The notes under the pieces: model-generated
Databases searched by the model: none
Told to the model about the DNA's origin: nothing
The model's input: only the letters and a program-made list of their open reading frames with translations
Program-made: the position numbers and the translations under genes
Part shown: positions 58,580 to 64,000 of the stretch, piece by piece
Layout: the number at the start of each line of letters is the position of its first letter
Position numbering within the stretch: the stretch's first letter is position 1
Assembly (NCBI RefSeq): GCF_000026945.1
Contig: NC_012863.1
Span: forward strand, 62,001-126,000
Direction: 5' to 3'
Source of the DNA: Candida dubliniensis CD36
Lineage: Eukaryota > Ascomycota > Pichiomycetes > Serinales > Debaryomycetaceae
DNA length: 64,000 nt

Positions 58580-58961
58580 TGCTGTATCGGCGCTACCAAT
58601 TAGATAATAGTTGATTTCCCGTTATCATTCTATACAAAACATAGATGTTGAGCTGCATTATGGCTAAGTATTTTGTATCATAATAATATGATTTAAAAAC
58701 TAGTTTTTTAAATTGGTTGCTCGTTTGCGCTTTTGATGTGTCCTATTCAAATACAATGATGATAAACTGTGTTGACTCATATTGTTTTTTTCTCCAAGAA
58801 AAGTTTGTTATCGTAGTTGACCCAAAAAAAAAAAATGTGGGAAAAAAAACCCCATCCACTTTGCAGAAATTCTGACTCAAATTTCATAGATACTCTTTCT
58901 TTCTTTTTTTTTTTTTTTTTTTTTTTTTTCAGTTAGCTACAACAATTCTTTCTTCGTTGCA
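58580..58961. promoter_or_regulatory. HIS5 promoter with two Gcn4 sites
   Basis: Perfect TGACTCA sites lie at 58773-58779 and 58873-58879, 189 and 89 bp before the HIS5 ATG, matching the Gcn4 element of general amino-acid control. A long T tract (about 58904-58929) lies between the proximal site and the start. Confidence 0.8.
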
Positions 58962-60131
58962 ATGTTTGATATCAGCGCTATTATTCGCCCAAATATTTTA
59001 ACCTTAGAACCCTATCGGTGCGCCAGGGATGATTTCAAGACCGGGATTTTGTTAGATGCAAATGAAAATACCCATGGACCAGCTCTTCCATCCCCAGATG
59101 AAAAAGAGGCTGCATTAGAATTGAATAGATATCCAGATCCTCATCAACATGAATTGAAACAACAAATTATTCTGTTTAGAGAACAGAACCCAAACAAGTA
59201 TGCAACAGAAAAATTATCAATTGAAAACTTGTGTCTTGGTGTTGGATCAGATGAAAGCATAGACATGTTATTGCGTTGTGTCTGCGTTCCAGGAAAAGAC
59301 AAGATGTTAATTTGCCCTCCAACATATGGAATGTACTCTATTTGTGCCACTGTTAATGATGTTGCCATAGAAAAGGTTCCGTTAACGATTCCAGACTTTC
59401 AAATTGATGTTGATGGGATACTTGCTAAAGTGAAATCAGATCCCAGTATCAAACTCTTGTATTTGACATCGCCTGGGAACCCTACAGGAAAGTTGATTAA
59501 TGTGGAGGATATAATAAAGTTGGTACAGGAGCTGCTCAAAGTTTGGCAAGGTTTAATTGTTGTTGATGAAGCATACATTGACTTTACTAAACCTGGCTCT
59601 TCTATGAGCACATTGGTTAACCAATATCCGAATTTGGTCGTATTGCAAACGTTATCGAAATCGTTTGGCTTGGCAGGAATCAGGTTGGGTATCACTTTTA
59701 GTTGCAAAAAGTTAAGTTGGTACCTTAATGCTATGAAGTACCCTTACAATATATCATCGTTGACCTCAAACGTTGCAATAAAAGCTACGAATGAGGGATT
59801 GAATATTATGGAGAATTATGTTTCAAAAATCGTGGAACAAAGAGAATTGGTGTTAGAAAAATTATTGAGTTTAAAATACGTTGGTAGAAATATCGGTGGA
59901 TTGGATTCAAATTTCATATTGATCGAAATTTTAGATAAAAACGGTAAACCATCAAATGAAGTTGCCAAAAAATTGTATAACGTATTGGCTACAGACAACT
60001 CGGTGGTGGTGAGATATAGAGGTTCTGAATTGAATTGCGTTGGAGGTTTAAGAATCTCCATCGGAACTGCAGAAGAAAACAAACAGTTGTTAACTAAATT
60101 TGAATCTGTTTTGAACGAAATCAATAAGTAA
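58962..60131 (+). CDS. HIS5: Histidinol-phosphate aminotransferase
   Basis: A 389-residue PLP enzyme that converts imidazole acetol phosphate to L-histidinol phosphate in histidine synthesis. The N-terminal LLDANENTHGP, the cofactor region LTSPGNPTGKL and DEAYIDF, and the PLP-binding Lys233 in LSKSFGLAGIRLG are all present and in the order of class-I/II HisC aminotransferases. In-frame CTG at 59532-59534 is to be read as Ser. Two Gcn4 sites lie in the promoter. MRPS17 follows 288 bp downstream. Confidence 0.96.
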   Translation: MFDISAIIRPNILTLEPYRCARDDFKTGILLDANENTHGPALPSPDEKEAALELNRYPDPHQHELKQQIILFREQNPNKYATEKLSIENLCLGVGSDESIDMLLRCVCVPGKDKMLICPPTYGMYSICATVNDVAIEKVPLTIPDFQIDVDGILAKVKSDPSIKLLYLTSPGNPTGKLINVEDIIKLVQELLKVWQGLIVVDEAYIDFTKPGSSMSTLVNQYPNLVVLQTLSKSFGLAGIRLGITFSCKKLSWYLNAMKYPYNISSLTSNVAIKATNEGLNIMENYVSKIVEQRELVLEKLLSLKYVGRNIGGLDSNFILIEILDKNGKPSNEVAKKLYNVLATDNSVVVRYRGSELNCVGGLRISIGTAEENKQLLTKFESVLNEINK

Positions 60132-60419
60132 CTGAATACAGAAGTTATTCTTTTATTTGTTTTTGGTAGGGGTGTATTAATTTATTATATAGACGAAGAC
60201 ATATGAATACGTAGAGTAGTGCGGGTCGCACAATTTATTTAGCTACTACCAATTAGTTTGTTTAATCGCACTGAATCATTTACAGGACTGTTGTTTTTTT
60301 TTTTTTGTTCACTGGATTTTTCAAAACACTCAATAGAAGGAGAAAAAAAAAATTTTTTTTTTACACCATTTCACTGGTTCTATCTATTAACATCAACCAG
60401 ATAGCTATAGAAACCTACA

Positions 60420-61157
60420 ATGGCAAGACAAAATTTTGTGGGAGTAGTCATTTCCCAAGGGAAAATGACAAAGACAGTCAAAGTCCGTGTTCAAGGAAGA
60501 GTGTACGATAAGCGTGTTGACAAAGAGATTCTTACCAGAAAGGATTACTTGGTTCATGATGAAGGTAGCATTTGTAAAGAAGGTGACATTGTCCGTATTG
60601 AAAGTATACCAAAGATTTCAAAACGAAAAGCATTTGCCATTGCCGAAATCAAAGTGAATAAAGGTCAGCAATTCGCAGCCTATGAAGAAATGGCCAAGAA
60701 ACAAGTTAAACTCGAAGAAGAAAAAGAAGCAAAGAACTTCATTGAACATAGAGACAAATTCAGCAAAATCATAACTCAATTAGATGATTTGAAAAGGATG
60801 GATAGGTTGACTCATGAGATTACCAGTAACTTAGAGGATGACCACACCAAACTAATTGAAGAGATTAATCAAATAAAAGAAAAATACAACATAAAATCAT
60901 GGCCAACGACAGAGTCTACAGTTGATCTCGCCTTGAACGAACCAGCATTTTCCGATGAAAAAGAAAAGAGATTATACTTTATACAATACATCTTAAATGA
61001 ATTGATGAACAATGTCAAGTATGATGAAATAAGAAAGTCTATTGTTGAAAACAAGTTAAAGAAGTCAATTGAAAAAGTTAGCAAGTCTATACAAAAGAAT
61101 GTTGTCAGAAGGTACATGTTGGACACAAGAAATGAATGTCCGGTTCCATTGCCTTAG
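60420..61157 (+). CDS. MRPS17: Mitochondrial small-subunit ribosomal protein uS17m
   Basis: A 245-residue protein whose first ~90 residues are a bacterial-type S17 OB fold (ARQNFVGVVISQGKMTKTVKVRVQ, then KRVDKEILTRKDYLVHDEGS, GDIVRIESIPKISKRKAFAI). A 150-residue charged coiled-coil extension follows, as in yeast Mrps17. It is a component of the mitochondrial 37S subunit. No strong cleavable presequence is seen; the basic N-terminus probably serves for import, as in the yeast orthologue. Tandem between HIS5 and TOK1. Confidence 0.92.
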   Translation: MARQNFVGVVISQGKMTKTVKVRVQGRVYDKRVDKEILTRKDYLVHDEGSICKEGDIVRIESIPKISKRKAFAIAEIKVNKGQQFAAYEEMAKKQVKLEEEKEAKNFIEHRDKFSKIITQLDDLKRMDRLTHEITSNLEDDHTKLIEEINQIKEKYNIKSWPTTESTVDLALNEPAFSDEKEKRLYFIQYILNELMNNVKYDEIRKSIVENKLKKSIEKVSKSIQKNVVRRYMLDTRNECPVPLP

Positions 61158-61341
61158 TAAGTTTTGCAGATTTAGTTCAAGTTGTTTTGTACATAGTCCC
61201 GTCCGTTTTTTTTTTTTCTCTTTCTAGAGTTCTAGCTCATTGAGAATATACATTTCTAGACCAGACAAAAACGTTGTAAAAAAAAAAAGGAATAAAAAAA
61301 TCCAAACAAATCCGATAACACTTCATGCCCCATTATTTAGC

Positions 61342-61362
61342 GATTATCAGGGTCTGATAATC
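61342..61362. repeat. Perfect 9-bp inverted repeat in the TOK1 leader
   Basis: GATTATCAG at 61342-61350, a GGT spacer, then CTGATAATC at 61354-61362, ending 14 bp before the TOK1 ATG. In RNA it can form a 9-bp stem with a three-base loop; in DNA it holds two opposed GATA cores. Confidence 0.85.
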
Positions 61363-61376
61363 AATAGTCGTTAAGA

Positions 61377-63596
61377 ATGGGTTTTCGTGCACCTATGAAT
61401 GGTTTAGCCAAGAACTCAAAATCTTCAGCTTTTGCATCATTTGATTCTGTATCTGTCATGCATATAGTAAACAAAGCAAAAGATAAGATAGTACCCGATC
61501 CACAGTTCCATAAGAGCATTACAGATCAAGGAATTCGACATTATCAAGAAAAGCTATCTCCACTATTTCAAAATTCTTATCATGGTGTAAGCTCAAACAC
61601 CAATGAGCAAGATTCTCCCTATATGAAATCACCGGTGACATTGCAGCATGCGTTGAATGTACGTTTGGAAAGTATACTCAATTTAAATGTTCGACCGGGG
61701 GAGCCATACTTTGTATTATGGTTCTTAATTTCTAGTTATTTTCCATTGATTGCCGCATGTCTAGGGCCCTTGGCAAACATGATATCGATCGTCGCCTTAG
61801 TTGAGCATTGGAAATTAGATATTATTACGAACAAAAAAGTCCCTGACATACCAAAGGTAGTTGTAATGAATGCAATTTCATTAGCGTTGGGCTTGATCGG
61901 CAATGTTTCGTTGTTGATGAACTTTTCGCGATCAGTCAAGTATTTGGTCAGTCAATCGGTTTCTATAATTGCATGGCTTTGCGCCAGTGCCTTGCTTGCA
62001 GCAGCACTTTTGGTGACAAATAGAGAATTTGGTGGCGAGAATCCAAAGTATGTTCCCTCAGAAGGTTTTTATTTTGCGGCATTCACATCTGGTAATTATT
62101 TTGTATGTATGCTTATTTTGGTAATCAATTTCATGGGATTTAGTTTGAAGAAATATCCCCCCACATTTAATCTAGATCAAAAGCAGAGAACATTGATGTT
62201 ATTCACGATTTTGTTTTCTAGTTGGACAATAATAGGAGCTTTCACTATGGGATCTTTGATAGATGATATAAGTTATGGTTCAGCATTGTATTACTGCATT
62301 GTTTCTTTTTTAACTATTGGGTTGGGTGATATTTTACCTAAAACTTCCGGTGCCAAGGTTGCTGTCTTGGTGTTCTCTTTAGGGGGCGTGTTGATAATGG
62401 GGTTGATTGTTGCTACTCTTCGTCTGGTTATACTATCTTCTGCAGCTCCAGCTATCTTTTGGAACGATGTGGAAAAGGCCAGAACAGCCCTATTGGCCCA
62501 ATTGGAAAGAGAAAACAGAGAGCTAACACTGGAAGAAAGTTTCCATGAAATGAGGGTACTAAGACGTAAAGTGAAATCCAGACACAAGAAGGTATCGTTA
62601 GTATTGACTATTACAGTATTCATGATATTTTGGCTTATTGGGGCGCTAATATTTCAAAGAATTGAGAAATGGTCGTATTTCAACGCCATGTATTTCTGCT
62701 TTTTGTGTTTGATCACCATTGGCTATGGTGATTATGCACCCAAGACCAGTCTCGGACGTGTCTTTTTTGTTTCATGGGCTGTAGGGGCCGTCCCTTTGAT
62801 GACCATCTTAGTCTCAAATGTTGGTGATGCATTATATGACATTTTCAACGACATAAGTGCCTGGTTTTCTACCTGGATGTTTTCCACAAAAGAAGAATAC
62901 ACAGATTTGAAAAGGAGGAAAAAGAGGTTGCAGGAGGATCAAGAGGACCAGCTTACAGTAAACTCTGAGGCAGTTCGCAGTAGCGAGCTTGATGAAGATT
63001 TGGATCTTGCAAAAATGGAACGTGAAGCCAGCCTTGAAGCAAGTGATGGTGACTCCAATGGTAATATTAGGACCGTTAGCAATAACGAGGAAGATATTCT
63101 GAATGAGGATAATGATACTTGCATTACAAACGCAAGTGGCTCCAATATGCAACAAGACAAAGAGAATAATTCTTGTTCGGAAAGGTCTGTTTCTAAATCA
63201 GGAAAACAAGATTTCAACATTGAAAGAATACGGCAAAAGATTGCTTCTAAGAAACAAGTACATGAAATGCTAATAGATTATTTGGAAAAAATGAAACCTT
63301 TGATTGGGGACAGTATTGAATCACCAAACAGAAAGTATAGCTATAAGCAATGGAAAGGAGCATATGATGGGTTCTGGTTGAGTGAATCGTCGCCTTTGAG
63401 ATTGCCTTTAAAAGAGCCCAATTATTTAATTTTGAAAATTTATTTTGAAATTGAAATGATGTTGCGAGGTTTGGTCGACAAGGAGATAGAAGACTTAAAA
63501 GCGATGACTATACAGGATGTGCCTAATGGATCTTCTCCAAGTGCTTCAACTGATAGAAATATTGCAAGAACAATAAAGTTTGACGACGATAAATGA
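61377..63596 (+). CDS. TOK1: Tok1 two-pore-domain outward-rectifying K+ channel
   Basis: A 739-residue channel with the fungal 8-transmembrane, two-pore layout. The selectivity filters are TIGLGD (313-318) and TIGYGD (447-452), separated by a cytosolic charged loop (RELTLEESFHEMRVLRRKVKSRHKK). The long C-terminal tail is acidic, Ser- and Asn-rich. Tok1 conducts K+ outward at depolarised potentials. It is the target of K1 toxin in baker's yeast and a modulator of histatin-5 killing in C. albicans. A 9-bp inverted repeat precedes the start. Confidence 0.97.
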   Translation: MGFRAPMNGLAKNSKSSAFASFDSVSVMHIVNKAKDKIVPDPQFHKSITDQGIRHYQEKLSPLFQNSYHGVSSNTNEQDSPYMKSPVTLQHALNVRLESILNLNVRPGEPYFVLWFLISSYFPLIAACLGPLANMISIVALVEHWKLDIITNKKVPDIPKVVVMNAISLALGLIGNVSLLMNFSRSVKYLVSQSVSIIAWLCASALLAAALLVTNREFGGENPKYVPSEGFYFAAFTSGNYFVCMLILVINFMGFSLKKYPPTFNLDQKQRTLMLFTILFSSWTIIGAFTMGSLIDDISYGSALYYCIVSFLTIGLGDILPKTSGAKVAVLVFSLGGVLIMGLIVATLRLVILSSAAPAIFWNDVEKARTALLAQLERENRELTLEESFHEMRVLRRKVKSRHKKVSLVLTITVFMIFWLIGALIFQRIEKWSYFNAMYFCFLCLITIGYGDYAPKTSLGRVFFVSWAVGAVPLMTILVSNVGDALYDIFNDISAWFSTWMFSTKEEYTDLKRRKKRLQEDQEDQLTVNSEAVRSSELDEDLDLAKMEREASLEASDGDSNGNIRTVSNNEEDILNEDNDTCITNASGSNMQQDKENNSCSERSVSKSGKQDFNIERIRQKIASKKQVHEMLIDYLEKMKPLIGDSIESPNRKYSYKQWKGAYDGFWLSESSPLRLPLKEPNYLILKIYFEIEMMLRGLVDKEIEDLKAMTIQDVPNGSSPSASTDRNIARTIKFDDDK

Positions 63597-63958
63597 ACGG
63601 CAAGCTGTATTCATTTAAATAGACTGTATTATTTATCTATTTTTTTTAAAGTGTATAATTACTTGTTTGATCAACTACAGTGCAGGGGAAGAAAACTCTG
63701 CATACTTTTCTAAAATGATCGTCTCAAATATTGATGTTGTGACCTTGAAATTATACTAACTTTTTTTTAAAAGAAGTGTTTTAGTGTATGTAATTGAGAA
63801 AATGATTAGATAATGAAAATCTGGGCGTGGACGTCTCGCCAGAATAAAAAGAGTTTTTCTTTTTTTCTTTTATCAACACTACAATACAACCCAACATTTG
63901 ATTACTGTTTAACTAGTGTCAAGTGTGTGAAACCATTTAACTGTTTCCCGCATATACG
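63597..63958. other. Intergenic region after TOK1 (362 bp)
   Basis: TOK1 terminator and upstream region of the gene that begins at the window edge. No distinct feature recognised. Confidence 0.5.
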
Positions 63959-64000
63959 ATGTCTACAGATAGCGCAGGCAACCTTACCACAAATAATACA
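63959..64000 (+). CDS. Start of an unidentified gene, cut by the window end
   Basis: ATG at 63959 opens a frame of 14 codons to the last base (MSTDSAGNLTTNNT). The preceding 110 bp are pyrimidine- then A/C-rich like a yeast leader. Too short to identify, and it may not be the true start. Confidence 0.45.
   Translation, partial: MSTDSAGNLTTNNT

Noticed and set aside
58688..58712. Palindrome around AAAACTAGTTTT after the orphan frame
   Set aside because: A/T-only arms with an unequal run length; weak and common in such DNA.

Overview
The window is nuclear DNA of a budding yeast of the CUG-Ser clade. It is almost certainly Candida albicans or a very close relative. Three points support this. 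The ammonium permease at 14982-16424 is 480 residues long with its twin histidines at 188/342 and a regulatory serine at 453, as in C. albicans Mep2. The cell-surface CFEM haem protein (PGA10-like), the glutathione/peptide permease (OPT7-like) and the two-pore TOK1 channel lie beside it. The DNA is AT-rich with long poly(T) promoter tracts, few introns and very rare CTG codons (none in MEP2). Any in-frame CTG should be read as serine.

Layout. 1-13.7 kb: the 3' end of VAC1 (endosomal FYVE protein), the RCH1 calcium regulator, HOF1 (cytokinesis F-BAR/SH3), ARA2 (D-arabinose dehydrogenase), SUB1 (transcription coactivator), a CorA Mg2+ transporter, a BAP31/YET ER protein and SYP1 (endocytic F-BAR). 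13.9-21 kb: a decayed reading frame, then a nutrient-uptake group made of MEP2 (ammonium), OPT7 (oligopeptide/glutathione) and PGA10 (haem). 21.6-31.3 kb: a ULS1-type SNF2/RING protein, a MAG2/RNF10-type RING protein and a DUR3-family permease. 31.9-38.8 kb: DPH2, HUL5, RLP24 and PAM18. 39.2-49.2 kb: a secreted SurE-like protein with an eroded active site, NMD5 importin, a tRNA-Gly(CCC), MMM1, PCT1 and a YCH1-like rhodanese phosphatase. 49.4-57.7 kb: an AP180-type ANTH protein, AIM3, a short-chain dehydrogenase with a probable overlooked 5' exon, SPC2 and SEC72. 58-64 kb: an orphan frame, HIS5 with two Gcn4 sites, MRPS17, TOK1 and the first 14 codons of another gene.

Functional threads. Several genes serve actin, endocytosis and cytokinesis (HOF1, SYP1, AP180-like, AIM3). 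Others serve ER translocation and the secretory pathway (SPC2, SEC72, YET-like). A third group serves nitrogen, iron and peptide acquisition, with GATA-factor sites upstream (MEP2, OPT7, DUR-like). A fourth is mitochondrial (PAM18, MMM1, MRPS17). They are not an operon; the yeast-typical mix of tandem, divergent and tightly convergent pairs holds throughout.

No CRISPR array, complete transposon, rRNA or obviously transferred island was seen. The items most worth following up are the hidden exon of the dehydrogenase, a perfect 20-bp inverted repeat bracketing 229 bp upstream of DPH2, the relic gene upstream of MEP2, the SurE-like protein lacking catalytic residues, and an intact cysteine-peptidase-like triad in AIM3.
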